From the NCBI GenBank assembly GCA_030848705.1, contig CM061240.1, forward strand, positions 122,686,998 to 122,750,997: a DNA stretch of 64,000 nucleotides. Direction: 5' to 3'. Source of the stretch: Heracleum sosnowskyi. Its lineage: Eukaryota > Streptophyta > Magnoliopsida > Apiales > Apiaceae. Position 1 is the first letter of the stretch. Every line of letters begins with the position of its first letter. The position numbers and the translations under genes were made by a program. Under the pieces are notes generated by a model. The model made no database searches, was not told where the DNA came from, and was given only the letters and a program-made list of their open reading frames with translations. Below, in pieces: positions 10,189-22,913 of the stretch.

Positions 10189-13100
10189 ATGGAATGGTTT
10201 AGGCGATCCAAGGAGAATATGCATAAATATGGAGATGCCGAGTGCCCTAACTATAAAGGTATGTGTTCGAACACTTCGTTTTCTTAATCGATTGTGATTT
10301 ATTATATTGTATTCATCATGTGGTCCTAAATATGTTTAGAATATGTTTAGAATATGGTTTTTTCTTTTGAATATGTTTAGAATGGTCCCTTGTGTCTCCC
10401 TTTCGACTGAAATGGTAATAAAAAACCATTCTTTAAAATTGTTTTGTATATTGCAGATTACCCCTCTTTTTTCACTATAAAATTGTACTATGGTGGTCAT
10501 TTTGAGAATCTGAACTCGAAGTTTGTGGGTTACAAGATAGATTATTTTGATTTCTGTAATGTTGATTTGATGTCGATATTTGAAGTTGGTTCAATGGTGT
10601 CCGAGTGTATTGGTCGTAAGTCTGCAGGGATTGAGTTGTATTTTAAAGCCCCAAATGAGGGAATGGAGGAGATTGGGAAGTTGGAAAATGATGCTGATGT
10701 ACTAGTCATGACTGGTCTCATATCTGAAAATCATCCCTATGTTGAAGTGTTTGCTGTGCTTATAAGCACAGAGCCTATAGGTATTGAGGGATTGCCAATT
10801 GGAAACACACAAACTGCACCACCCTCAAGTCCAATTGTAGTGATTTCTGTAAATGAAGATAGTGAGGCAGATGAAGATTGGCACCCTGATAGCTCAAATG
10901 ATGGGAACTCCAAACAAGATGAAATGGTAGATGAGGAGGATGATGATGTGACTAGTGTCAATAGAGGTGAAACAGAGTACATGACTAATAAATGGGATGA
11001 CAATGAAATTGAGTTTAATGATGAGACTATTGCTGGGAGTGAAGATGAGAAGATGGCTGTAAGTAGTGAAGATGAGGCTGATGTTGTTTATCCAGAATTT
11101 AATGAGAAGGTTGACATGATGAACCCAAAATTTCAGCTTGGTATGCTTTTTATTAGTGCAGATGTTTTTAGGAGAGCAGTTAGAAGCCATGCCATCATAG
11201 AAAGAAGGTCTGTGCAGAAGACACCAAATATGGGTTACAAGATTAAGTACAAGTGCACACCACCCTGTGAATGGAGCATTTATGCAAACAAGTGTCAAAA
11301 AAGTGACACTTACCAAATCAGAACTTATAATCCAAAGCACACATGTCAGCTAACATGGCATCAGAAACAAATTACTGCAGAGTGGATAGCAAAGAAGTAC
11401 GAAGATGATATTCGGATGAATCCTAGTTGGGAATGTGATGCTTTTCAGAAGAAGGTGGTAAATGACTTAGGTTGTGAAGTTAAAAAGTCAATGCTTTATA
11501 GGGCCAGAAATATGGCTTTAAAGGTGATTAATGGAACACATGAGGAGTCTTATGCAAGGATTTGGGATTATGGAAATGAAGTAAAGAGGGTGATGCCAGA
11601 TTCCACTGTAGCAATTGAATTGGAAGAGGGTAGATTTAGGAGGATATACATCTGTCTTGGGCCTGTTAAGAAAGGATTTCTTGCAGGATGCAGGCCCATT
11701 GTGGGATTGGATGGGTGTCATTTAAAAGGCCCATATGGAGGGCAGTTATTATCAGCAGTTGGAATGGACCCTGACGACGGAATGTATCCTATAGCTTGGT
11801 CAGTGGTGGATGCTGAAAATAATGTGAACTGGAGTTGGTTTATAAGTAAACTTAAAGAAGATTTGAATATGTCCAATGATGCATCTTGGACATTTATCTC
11901 TGACAAACAAAAGGGCCTTGTAAATGCACTGGAGGAGTTGTGTCCAAATGCAGAGCACAGATTCTGTGCAATGCATTTGTACAATAACATGAGCAAAGTT
12001 CACAAGGGTCTTGCACTTAGAGGACTTATGTGGAGTGCTGCTAGATCAACAATAGATTACCACTTTGACAAAAACATGGCTGAAATACAAAAGGTAAAAA
12101 ATTATCATTTTACCACTTTTTAAGGCATAATACATTTTACCAATATTGATCATTCTAATACTATCCTTAATTTTGTAGTTAAATATAAAATGTTACGAGT
12201 GGCTGTCAGCTAAACCGAAAGAACATTGGAGTAGGTCTGGGTTCAGAACTCTCTGTAAAAGTGATTTGTTCGTAAACAATCACTGCGAGGTCTTCAATTC
12301 ATCCATTAAGAAATTAAGGCACCTTCCCATTATTACAATGCTTAGAAGTATACATTCAGCTGTCATGCGTAGAATTCAGAGAAGGAAATTAGAAGCTGAA
12401 ACTTGGGTTGGAAAATATACCCCAAACTCAGTGGACAAGCTAAATGAGTAAGTGTAGTTCTTATCATTAGAGTTTTTTAAAGTGTAGTACAAATAACATT
12501 TTGTACTTCTGTCACAGGGCAAATAAAAAATCTGTAGGTTGTCATGTCACTTGGTCAGGAGGTCCAAGATTTTCGGTAGTAACTTCTTCAGGAGGATATG
12601 AACTTGTAGTAGATATAGCTGCAAAATCTTGTCACTGCAGAAAGTGGCAGCTTAGTGGAGTGCCATGTTTCCATGCAGTTGCATGTATGAATTCAAGGGG
12701 GCTTGCTTTAGAAGATGGACTACATAAGTGCTATACAGTTGCAATGTTTGAGAAGGTATATCTTCTTCATATCTTAGCTCATATTGATCTCTTTAGTGAC
12801 ATTTTGTATGTCTAAATGTAATTTATTTTTAGGTTTATGCTCATATTGTTGAACCTATCAATGGGAGAGAAGCATGGGCCAAAACTGCTTACACACAACC
12901 CCTGCCTCCCAATGTGAAACCTAGCACGGGTAGACCAAAAATGAAAAGGAATAAGAAGAATGACACACCGGCACCACCTGGTGCAACCAGTTTAAAAAGA
13001 GTGAAAACAAGCTTGAAATGTGGGAACTGTGATGCATGGGGACACAATCGTAGGACCTGCAAAACCAAGGTATAAATCTGCACACACTTAATTATGTATT

Positions 13101-13461
13101 ACACTCCTTACACAGTTTAAATGAGTTATGTTTTTTGCTATAGAAAAATGAAGAAAAAAGACCTGAGCAAAATGAAGCAGAGGAAGGTGAGCAATATCAA
13201 AGGGCTGAAGAAAATCAACCAAATCAGGTTGAGCAGGAGCAAATGCATGAGTTCAGTCCTGGTGCATCTCAGCCAACAATTGAAGTGAATGATAGCCAGG
13301 GAGGTATCTTTGGCCCTCCACCTGGTAAACGAACAACTGCTGCATGTGGAGTTTCTCCAAAAGCATGGCAAAAGAAGAAGCAAACTGTGACAACAAGAAC
13401 TGAGATACTAAGGGCAAGGAGTGTGAGAGAGAAGAAGGCTACCCAGAAATATCATGACTGA
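10189..13461 (+). CDS. MuDR-like MULE transposase, 922 aa, six exons
   Basis: Exons 10189-10258, 10457-12093, 12179-12447, 12518-12755, 12833-13069 and 13144-13461 all have GT-AG borders and join in phase to 2,769 bp with one terminal TGA. Domains in order: an N-terminal PB1-like region (from about residue 30, TIKLYYGGHFENL); an acidic linker; the MuDR DNA-binding domain around residues 225-300 with CEWSIYA...KHTC; and the MULE catalytic core with Asp in GLDGCHLKG (about 442), Asp in SDKQKGL (about 505), AEHRFCAMH and Glu in NHCEVFNSS (about 606). A SWIM zinc finger CHCRKWQLSGVPCFHA (about 696-711), a CCHC knuckle CGNCDAWGHNRRTC (about 803-816) and a Gln/Glu-rich then basic tail follow. The enzyme should bind its TIRs and cut and paste the element in the nucleus. 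The ATG is inferred from the exon 1 splice phase; no earlier coding was seen. Confidence 0.9.
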
Positions 13462-13727
13462 ACCAAATTATGTAAAGAACTAGTCTTATGTTTAGAACTA
13501 GTCTTATATTAAGAATTATTATTTTGCACAAGGGCTGTTGTTTTTGGTAGAATTTTGAGAACTAGTCTTATGTTTGGCAATTTAAACAGCCTCTTGTATG
13601 GTTGCAAATTATTATCTTATGATTGCAGTTTATTATCTACTATCTTTTGTTCAATTTTTAGCATCATATACCACTGGCCATGATTGAAAAAACCGATTTT
13701 ACCCCTGCTCTGTTACTCCCGTTAGTG

Positions 13728-13854
13728 GGGAGTTAACGGGAGCCACTTTTATAAAAGGCGGAATCAAACTCTGGCCACTAAAATGAGAATTTGAAAGTTG
13801 AGCCACTTTTGTGAAACTCGGTGTAAAGTACGGCCACAATTATGCAATTTACTC
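13728..13854 (-). repeat. MULE right TIR (127 bp)
   Basis: Reverse complement of 9880-10006 without mismatch by eye. It abuts the TSD copy AAATCAGTT at 13855-13863. Confidence 0.95.
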
Positions 13855-13863
13855 AAATCAGTT

Positions 13864-14488
13864 TTAGTTCTTCAATGTAAAAAGTGATCCTAACTCCCAA
13901 GAATGCCTCAATTTAATAGGAACACGCGTAGTAGCTGAGGTATATGTGTAATGGATTATGGAATGGAGAAGGTTCTTATGTGCTTTACATCAAATATATC
14001 ATTCTTGAACCTCCTTGCTCATAAGCTGAAATAGTGTGGCTGGGGCGTCTTATCGTCTGACCTTAATGGTCTTCTGCTGTTAACCTAATTCTTGCATCTA
14101 GAAGTGCAACATTTAATTAAACGCAAAAGTATTGCAGTTATTTTACATCACTGAACTTCATGTTGTTTAACATTTACTTAGACCTACTTCCAAGTAATAT
14201 TTCCTAAATAACGACAAAAATATATATATTAATATCTACAAAAATTTGTACATTAATTATATTGCCTTTACTTTAATGAGGTGGTTGAATTTGAAAACCA
14301 TACACGTGCTTGCTAATATAGATGTTTTGGTTAGTGTCCGATTAGTTTTATCTTTTTCTGGACATTCTCTGATTGGTAAGTCCAAATTTTGCTGTAAATC
14401 TACTTTAGGATTCAAGATTCATGTTTTAAAATGTTTCTTCTCTGGAGAAGATACTGATATAGTTTAGTTTAGATCGCTGTATGGGAAA
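13864..14488. other. No gene recognised
   Basis: AT-rich spacer between the MULE and the next element. An open frame at 14246-14467 has no recognisable domain and no codon evidence. Confidence 0.6.
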
Positions 14489-15005
14489 CACTACACCAAA
14501 AATGGCTAAAATCTATCACGAAAATGGTAGGTTTTTAGGGTAAATCGGTAGAAATTTGGTTCAATTCCTACCATTCAACATGGTGAGAATTGGTCAGGTC
14601 GAAATTGGTGTATGGTAGGAATTGATGATTTATTTTTTCATGGCCCCACATGTCAAATGGCTGCCCATGTGGCGCAACAACCACATCGACGGCGACATGG
14701 CGGTGGACCCCAACACGTTACTTGCCACGTCAAGTGTCACGTCAAATAAATGTGATCCCACGAGGTTGACATGGCATGCCACGTGTCACAAGTGGGGCCA
14801 CTACCACACCATTTTGTGGGGTCACATTTGACCCCGGTCAAGGACTATTTCCTACCTACCAAATCCTACCAACTCATTTCCTACGATTCAACGAGCACCA
14901 AATTAGTAGGTTTTATAACAGAAGCACACAAAAATAGCTATTTCCTACCAACCAATTTCTACCACCTTTAGTATTTCCTACTAGTTAAAACCTACTACAT
15001 TCATC

Positions 15006-15106
15006 AATTCTAGAAAATGTTATGAAGACGGTAGAAATGCTATGAAGACGGTAGGAAATGTTATGAAGATAGTAGGAAATGCTTTGAAGACGGTAGGAAT
15101 TACTAG
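15006..15106 (+). repeat. Short tandem repeat, about 21-26 bp x 4
   Basis: Four imperfect copies of ATGCTATGAAGACGGTAGGA inside the CACTA-like element's subterminal zone. CACTA elements commonly carry arrays of short subterminal repeats bound by their TnpA-type protein; binding here is inference. Confidence 0.7.
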
Positions 15107-15414
15107 ACAATTGTTTTAAAAGAAATGAAGCTTCCCCTATCCAACAAATTGCTCAAATCATAATAAAAAAATAGATCTATATCTAATTCACAAGTATACA
15201 ACCATAACAAATAATCAAACATTCATTGTATATAAAAATTCAAACATTCCTTACACATAAATCATAATATTCAAAATTAGAGGTTGTTCTTGTGCACCAA
15301 AACTACAAATCAAAAATTATTTACAAGGCTTAATTAATTATCCTCAAAGTCTTCATCCTTTTCGTTAGGATCTTCATGTTATTTTCTTCAAAATCATTTT
15401 CTCTATTTCCTCAT

Positions 15415-15940
15415 TGATATGGGCCGAAAAATAACCTTAGAAGTGTAATTAATGAGGTGTTTATTAGACCTAGATTGGTCCAAGAACACGGCCCGATAAA
15501 CAAGGCCCGAAACCCTAATTATTTATTAATTTCGTAATTAATAAATAGAAAAAATATACAGCTCATGAAAGGAGTCCAAAATGTGATAAATTCTCCAAAG
15601 AAGGATCTAGAATCTCAATGAAAGGAAATAATTATTCACAGTCCTTATCCTACAACAAGGAGAAGACTTGCCCACCAAAGAATACAATTCTTATCAAGAA
15701 GGAGATTTATTCGCTAAGTCTCCTAAACATACTCTAAATACAAGGATCCTGACGCCTATATAAGGACCCTGGTCCCTCACATTAGAACTACGTTTTTTGG
15801 CTTGATTCTCAGCATTGATAGAGATACGTAGGCATCTTGTGAGGACCGACTTAGTCACGAAACACGAGAACAACCATTAAGGCTCGAAAGCTCTTAAACC
15901 CTAGCAGTTAATTTACAAGTACATTTTTTATTCCACAACA
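15415..15940 (+). repeat. Gypsy 5' LTR (526 bp)
   Basis: TG...CA ends. It matches the 3' LTR (26489-26865) except that the 3' copy lacks about 149 bp present here between GGGCCGAAAAAT and GTGATAAATTC. Confidence 0.93.
15757..15763 (+). promoter_or_regulatory. LTR TATA box
   Basis: GCCTATATAAGGACC, a canonical TATA box, is conserved in the 3' LTR at 26682-26688. It probably sets the transcription start of the element about 150 bases before the LTR end. Confidence 0.65.
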
Positions 15941-15958
15941 TTTGGCACCGTCTGTGAG
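15941..15958 (+). other. Gypsy primer binding site
   Basis: TTTGGCACCGTCTGTGAG directly follows the 5' LTR. It is a variant of the TGGCGCCGT-type PBS found in many plant gypsy elements. Confidence 0.75.
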
Positions 15959-15973
15959 AAGACAACATCAACC

Positions 15974-17791
15974 ATGGAAAACACACGAAGAACGACACGA
16001 GATACTCACACCTCTGAAGGGCTTCCTCTCACCTCTGAGGCAGGAACTCAAGGAAGTCAGCCACCGCCAAATATTGGCATTCAAGGGGCGAATATCCCCC
16101 TTACCACTACTCAAGGACCGGAAATCCCAATTTCAGTTGAAGGGACAAATCCCCTGTAAATGGTCGTTCATGGACCTAATCCATAAGAAACTACTCTCCA
16201 ACAACCAATCACAACCTCCCCACTGCTCGTGAATGCACCAAGTGGCCTTCAACTTTATACCACAGATCTCCCTCAATACGCAACTCAAACCCTAGGGATG
16301 CCAACCTATGGTATGCCCCCTCGACCCACGGTGGGTAGCAGTAGTATCAACCCAAACTACCATGAAGCATATGTTCCCCGTTATATTCAAGATCTGGGAC
16401 CCCAAAATTAACAAACCCAAACTCGGAAGACGCCATTGATTCAAGATTACTCAGAACCTTACACTGAGGATGAGAATGACTCAACTGGAGAAGAGAGGGA
16501 TCTTGCCCCAAGAAGAAGAATTTCTTCCCAAACGAATCGGGAGCAGCCCCAAACTACTAAGGAAAAGATTGCAGCCCATGAGGCAGAGGTGGCAAGACTT
16601 AATAAATTATTGGTAGAGGAGGAGGCCGCAAGAGCACAAAGCCAAGCAACTAGAAGAGTCCCGGTGATCAATTTGGATCCGACACCGAGAAGAACCAAGA
16701 GGGCTGAAGCCCCAAGGGGTGATCCTAATGTTTTGTTACCCCTAAGAGATCCTGATGATCCGACACCACCCTTTACTCGGGACATCATAAAAGCTAACAT
16801 ATCCAGGAAATTCAAGATGCCAACGCTCAAAGCTTATGATGGAACAGGAGATCCCGCGAATCACATGAGAACGTTCTCTAATGCACTACTATTGCAGCCA
16901 ACCAATGATGCAGACAAGTGCATGGCGTTCCCTCAAACCTTAGCAGGCGTGGCTCAACGTTGGTATAGCCGTTTACCTCCCAATTCTATTGGGTCTTTTA
17001 AGGAGCTGAGCAAGGTGTTTATCAACAAATTTGTTAGTGGAAGAGTGCATGAGAAAAGTTCCGCGTCTCTCATGGGAATCCAACAAGGAAGGAATGAAGC
17101 CTTGAGAGATTATATAAATCGATTCACTAGGGAGGCTCTGAAAGTCCCGGACTTGGAGGACAAGGTAGTTATGATAGCCCTGCAACAAGGAACCACTGTT
17201 GATCACTTCAAGAGGTCCTTGGCAAAGCATCCACCGGAAAGCATGTTGAAGCTCCAAGATAGAGCCGGAAAGTACATCAAGGCTGAAGAAAGCATGAGGA
17301 AGTATGAACCCGCTACTGGTGGAAGTGGAAATTCAAAGAAAAGAAAGGAGACCCAGGAATACGATGTTAAGGAAACGTTTCCTAGAACGTCAAAGGATTC
17401 TGATTATCCACCTAAGAGGAACAATTTTGGGCCAAGGTTCACGGATTATGCAAGATTAAACACTCCCAGGAGCCAAATTCTGATGAAAATAGCAAAGGAA
17501 GAGGATCTCCGATGGTCGAAGCCATTGAGGACTGACATGTCTAAAAGGAATCAAAACCAATTCTGTCGTTTCCACAAAGAAGTGGGTCATGACACAGATG
17601 ATTGCAGACAACTGAAGGATGAGATTGAGTTTTTGATTTGGAGAGGAAAACTCAATAAGTTCACTAAGGATGGAAATCAAGGGACTCAAAGAGGAAACTA
17701 TGAAAGGAAGGACTACGATAAAAGGGACAACGATCAAGATCGTAATCCCAAACCCCAAGGGCCTGTCATCAACATGATATTTGGAGGATAA
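15974..17791 (+). pseudogene. Gypsy gag polyprotein, interrupted
   Basis: One reading frame from the ATG at 15974 runs to 17791 but contains in-frame stops at 16157 and 16184 (TAA), at 16409 and at 17789. The long open part (16436-17791, 451 aa) has the retrotransposon gag core (about 140-290; LKAYDGTGDPANHMRTFSNA, FINKFVSG) and a C-terminal CRFHKEVGHDTDDC zinc-binding motif followed by LKDEIE. It would form the virus-like particle of the element. The stops make it non-functional unless read through. Confidence 0.9.
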
Positions 17792-17958
17792 ACCGCTGCT
17801 GGGTCCTCCCAAAACTCAAGGAAAGCCTATGCCCGAGAGGTAATGACTGTGGTTGGAGAAGCACCGAAACGTGCCAAGACAGAGATAGCTATAAGTTTTG
17901 ATGATTCTGACTTAGAGGGGGTGAAATTTCCTCATGATGATCCCCTAGTCATCGTACT

Positions 17959-20900
17959 GTGATAGGTAATTCTGAGACAAAGAGGGTTTTGGTTGACAAT
18001 GGAGCTTCAGTGGACATCTTGTTCCATGATGTTTTTATCAAGATGGGCTATACTGACTCTCAGTTGACACCTGTGAATATGCCCATATATGGATTCAATG
18101 GAGTGGAGTCGAAGGTGGAAGGCACAATCCAACTCCCTATAACAATGGGGTAAGGGTCGAAAACATCTACTCAAATGTTGAATTTCATAGTTATAAAGGC
18201 AACTTCAACCTACAATGTGATCCTTGGAAGGACGGGCCTTCATGCATTCAAGGCTGTAGCCTCGTCTTACCATATGAAAATCAAGTTCCCAACTAGAAAA
18301 GGGATTGGTGAGGAACGGGGTGATCAAAGAATGGCCAGAAGTTGTTATGTAGCCACGTTGAGGCCTGATGGAGTTGGGGGGTAGGTTCTTCCCATTGAAG
18401 ATATGGACGCTAGAGACAATGAATATAGAAGAGGGAAACTGACTGAGGATTTAATTCCCATTCCCCTAATTCTTGATGAACCAGAAAAAGTCACTTACAT
18501 TGGAGCATTGTTACCTGAACCATTGAAGAGCAAAATCATATCTTTTCTTCAAGAAAATAATGATGTTTTTTCTTGGACAGCGGCCGATATGCTAGGGATC
18601 GATCCCCAGTTGATAACCCACAAATTAAATATAAATCATGAAAGGAAGACAGTGAAACAGAAGAAGAGAAATTTTGCTCCGGAAAGGCAAGAAGCCATCA
18701 AGCAGGAAGTGGATAAGCTTTTGGAAGACGGATTCATTGAAGAAATTCAATTTCCAGAATGGTTAGCTAACCCGGTAATGGTCAAAAAGGCCAATGGAAA
18801 ATGGAGGATGTGTGTGGACTTCACTGATTTGAACGATGCATGTCCTAAGGATTGTTTTCCCTTGCCAAGGATTGATACTCTAATAGATGCCACAGCTGGG
18901 CACGAGTTGCTGAGCTTCATGGATGGCTTCAGTGGATACAACCAAATCAAAATGCACAAAGATTACATCTCCAAGGTATCATTCATCACTGACTTTGGTG
19001 TTTACTGTTATTTAGTCATGGCATTTGGACTTAAGAATGCGGGAGCGACATATCAAAGGTTGGTGAACAAAATTTTTGAACACCTGATTGGAAAAACCAT
19101 GGAAGTCTATATGTGGATGACATGTTGGTTAAAAGCCTCGATAAGGATGATCATATAACCCATCTACGGGAAGCATTTGAAGTGCTAAGGCACCACATGA
19201 TGATGTTGAATCTAGCAAAATGTGCCTTTGGCGTTGGGTCAGGAAAGTTTTTAGGCCTGATGGTTTCTAAACGAGGAATCAAGGCTAACCCCGATAAAAT
19301 CAAAGCAATCCTGGACATGGACACACCACGGTCTGTCAAGGATGTTCAGAAGTTAACAGGAAGAGTGGTAGTATTGGGGAGATTCATCTCCAAGTCAGGA
19401 GAAAAGTGCTTACCTTTCTTTAAAGATTTCAAGAATGTGAAAAACTTTGAATGGACAACAGAAAGCCAGGAGGCCTTTGAGGCCTTGAAGAAGTACATGG
19501 CTGAGGCACCATTTTTGGCAAAACTAAAACCAGGGGAGATTCTCTACTTATACCTGACAGTTTCTAGTACTGCTCTTGGAGCCTTTTTGGTTAAGGAAGA
19601 ATTGAAAGTTCAGAAGCCTGTCTACTACGTAAGCAAGATAGAGAAGTTTGCCTTAGCCTTGATCATGGCCTCGAGAAAGCTACGCCCATACTTCCAGGCA
19701 CACAAGATAGAGTTCTTGACCAATCAACCCCTAAGTAACATCTTACACAACCCTCAAGTCAGTGGAAGATTGATCAAATGGGCTATTGAATTGGGAGAAT
19801 TTGACATCAAGTATAAGCCTCGAACGGTAATAAAAGCTCAAGCACTTGCTGACTTCATGGTTGAATGCACCATTGACAACCAGGAAGTCGAGGGGCAGGA
19901 AGTAGTATTGGAAGGAAAGGAAGAAGACAAGAAAAATGAAGACATGATGTCCAATGAATGTTGGGTACTCTATTTTGATGGAGCATCAAAAACAAAATTA
20001 AGTGGAGCAGGTTTGGTGTTGCAAAGTCCCGATGGATTCCTTATAGAGTATTCACTAAAACTGGACTTCCCAACAACGAACAATGAAGCTGAGTATGAAG
20101 CCCTGATAGCTGGCTTAGGGCTGGCTAGAGCTTTGAGAGTTAAGACTCTGAAAGTATGTGGTGACTCGAGTAAATGGAGAATTTGAGGCTAGAGATGAAG
20201 TCATGGCTAAGTATCTGAAACTTGTCAAAGCCATCACGACTCAGTTTGATGAATGTTATGTGGAACACATTCCAAGAGAAGAAAATATGAAGGCTGGCGC
20301 CTTGTCCAAGTTTGCTTCTTCTGAAATCAAGAACTATGCAGGAAGTGTGTACTTCCAAGTCTTGAAGACCCCAAGCATCAATGGAAAGTTAATAGCACCC
20401 ATTGATGTTGATAGCTATTGGATGGACCCCATCAAGTCTCATCTAGAAACCGGTTGGTTACCCAGTGATGCTATAGAGGCACGGAAGTTGTATGTGAGAG
20501 CACTAAGATATACATTGATTGAAGGAATCTTGTATAAAAAGTCTTTCGTTGTACCCTACTTGAAATGTTTAAGGCCTCAGGAGGCAGAATTAGCCCTAAG
20601 GGAAGTACATGAAGGAATTTGTGGGCAGCACTTGGGGGCAGGGCCCTTGCTCATAAAATTACTCGTCTAGATTTCTACTGGCCAAGTGTGCTTGCATATG
20701 CAAAACGTTATGTGAAGAAGTGTGAACGATGCCAAAAACATGCACCAGTGGTTAGACAACCACCATAAATGCTAACGTCCATAAACTCAGCTATCCCATT
20801 TGCCATGTGGGGAATGGATATACTTGGACCATTTCCAATGGCAAGTGCATAGAGAAAGTTCTTGATAGTGGCAATAGACTACTTCACAAAGTGGATTGAG

Positions 20901-21649
20901 GCTAAACCTTTAGCCAAGATAACTACTAAGCAGGTAATGCATTTCTTCTGGGAAAATGTAATATGCAGATACGGGATTCCACGAATCTTGGTCACGGACA
21001 ATGGACTCAGTTTAACAATGAAGATTTCAAGAAGTACTGTGAGGAGAATGATATTGAGGCACGTTTCACTTCTGTTGCTCATCCTCAAGCAAACAGACAA
21101 GCTGAAGTTGCGAATCGAATTATCCTGGATGGATTAAAGAAAAGAGTTGAACGCTCTAGGAACACTTGGGTGGACGAGTTGCTCCCCATACTGTGGGCAT
21201 ATCGTACTACTTGTAAAGTCACCACTGGAGCAACCCCGTTTCTGTTAGCATATGAAGCAGAAGCAGTGGTTTCAGTGGAGATTACTCATACATCTCCAAG
21301 AGTTGAAGCTTACGAGCCAGAGGCAAATGAAGAAGACATGAGGATGGCCTTGGATCTAATTGATGAAGTTAGAGATGAGGCAAATGCTAAAGTAATTGAA
21401 CATCAGAAGAGGGCATCTTTCTACTATAACTTAAGGGTTAAAGAGAGATTCATCCGTCAAGGAGATTTAGTCCTCCGAAAGATTGAGGCATCCGGGATTG
21501 GACAAAAAGGCAAGTTGGCTCCAAATTGGGAAGGGCCATACCGAGTTAAGAACGTATTTGGACGAGGCTCATACAAATTGGAAACCCTCGAAGGGATTGA
21601 AGTTCCAAGAACTTGGCATGCTGCAAACTTGAAAGTCTATTATGTTTAG
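17959..21649 (+). pseudogene. Gypsy pol (PR-RT-RH-IN), multiply broken
   Basis: Protease: VLVDNGASVDILF (DNG instead of the usual D-S/T-G). Reverse transcriptase: RMCVDFTDLNDACPKD, FMDGFSGYNQIK and the YxDD box. RNase H: YFDGASK, NNEAEYEAL and CGDSS. Integrase: a zinc-finger region near 20600-20740 with CERCQKH, Asp in WGMDILGPF, Asp in TDNG, Glu in QAEVANR, and a GPY/F-type end NWEGPYRV. Stops occur at 18151 and 18382 and within 20668-20853. Frameshifts lie near 17955, 19110 (inside the YxDD box), 20150 and 20995. No chromodomain is seen. Confidence 0.92.
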
Positions 21650-22913
21650 TGTTTCCTAACTAGACTCGCTATTAGAACAAGTAGAAATAAGGTCGACGAA
21701 ACCAATCCAAGTTTTTAACTTGAGGTATAAAGTAGTGTATTATGTAAGGGTTGAACCCATTTTCAAAGTTATGATTTTATTCAACATTCTCATATCTTCG
21801 TGATACTTTATGTGCATTACATATTGATAGACAAGCATAAAATGTAAATAAACATGAAAAGTCAAGAATTTGAAGAAACTGAAAGTCATGAAATTAAACT
21901 TAACTACGAGTTTAAGTTATGCCCGAAGGCAGTGATTACACAAATAAACAAAAGCCATATATGGCTATAACAGAAAAAACAAATAAAACTAGGCTTCCCC
22001 TCCTTTGCTTCCAGTATCAGTCTCCTCCCCTGAGCTGGAGCCAGATTTGAGATCAGTGGCCTCAGCATCATTGACAGAAGTATCTCTGAGAGGCGATGAA
22101 TGTACAGGATCCAAAATCCTGTCATCTTCCTTCATATCAGCTGTCCCAGCCAGAAGGCACTCTAGAGGAGTAGGAGGGTGAGGAGTTGGGAAGTGAGCAG
22201 GATCAAAAGCCTCAGGATGCTTAGCCAAGATAGCCTGAATAGAATCCTCCCATCCTCCTGAATACTGGACTGGGAAAAGGATCTCATCGTGCTTCTCTAT
22301 CAGATCCTTGTACTCCTGAGAGTCAAGGTACTCATCAATGTAATCGTCCTTGCTCTTTCTCAGCTCAACTAAATCAGCTTGAGCATCAGCGAGCTCCTTC
22401 TCCTTCCTAGCTAAAGCCTCTTTCAGAGACTTTACTTTCTCCTCAGACTTTTCCAGCTTAATCATGTTGGCCTCAGAAGAGGTACGCCAAGCTTTAGCTT
22501 GAAAAAGTGCCCCCTGGAAGTTGGCATTGCTCTACCAAAAATAAAAAGAATTTAAAGTGAGATAAATGTTAGATAATAAGAATAAAGACTAAAAAAGGCT
22601 AAGTTAAGAAAAATATCGCAGCAATGGCCTGGGCGCCCAGATGCTCAACTCCCTCGATTGTAGAATTTGCAACGAAGTCTTTGTAGTCGCAAGGAGTGAG
22701 TGAATGATACGACCAATCCACAGCATGCTTGGACACCCTAGTAATGGTGTCCCTCTTCCTAATACCCCAGTTGGGGCGCCAAACTGAGGACTTTGAAGAC
22801 ACGGGAGTGTCTGCCCCATCCACAGGAACCTGGGGAGGAATCAGGAAACTGGGAACATCAGGCCTCTCTCGAGGATCATTTCCTATCCTGGCCCTCTTCA
22901 TCCTCAAGGTTTC

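Larger units (their letters stand above)
9880..13854 (+). mobile_element. Complete, apparently autonomous MULE
   Basis: A 3,975-bp Mutator-like element. Its terminal inverted repeats start GAGTAAATTGCATAATTGTG and are identical over 127 bp (9880-10006 and 13728-13854). It is flanked by a perfect 9-bp target-site duplication AAATCAGTT (9871-9879 and 13855-13863). It encloses one six-exon transposase gene on the plus strand with no stop or frameshift. Identical long TIRs, an exact TSD and an open transposase frame together point to a very recent insertion and possible current activity. It has no mudrB-like second gene. Confidence 0.93.

Noticed and set aside
10737..12003. Minus-strand open frames opposite the MULE transposase
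   Set aside because: Shadows of the plus-strand coding exon, which has domains and splice sites.
15942..16232. 96-aa open frame overlapping the gag start
   Set aside because: Out of frame with gag and begins in the primer binding site.
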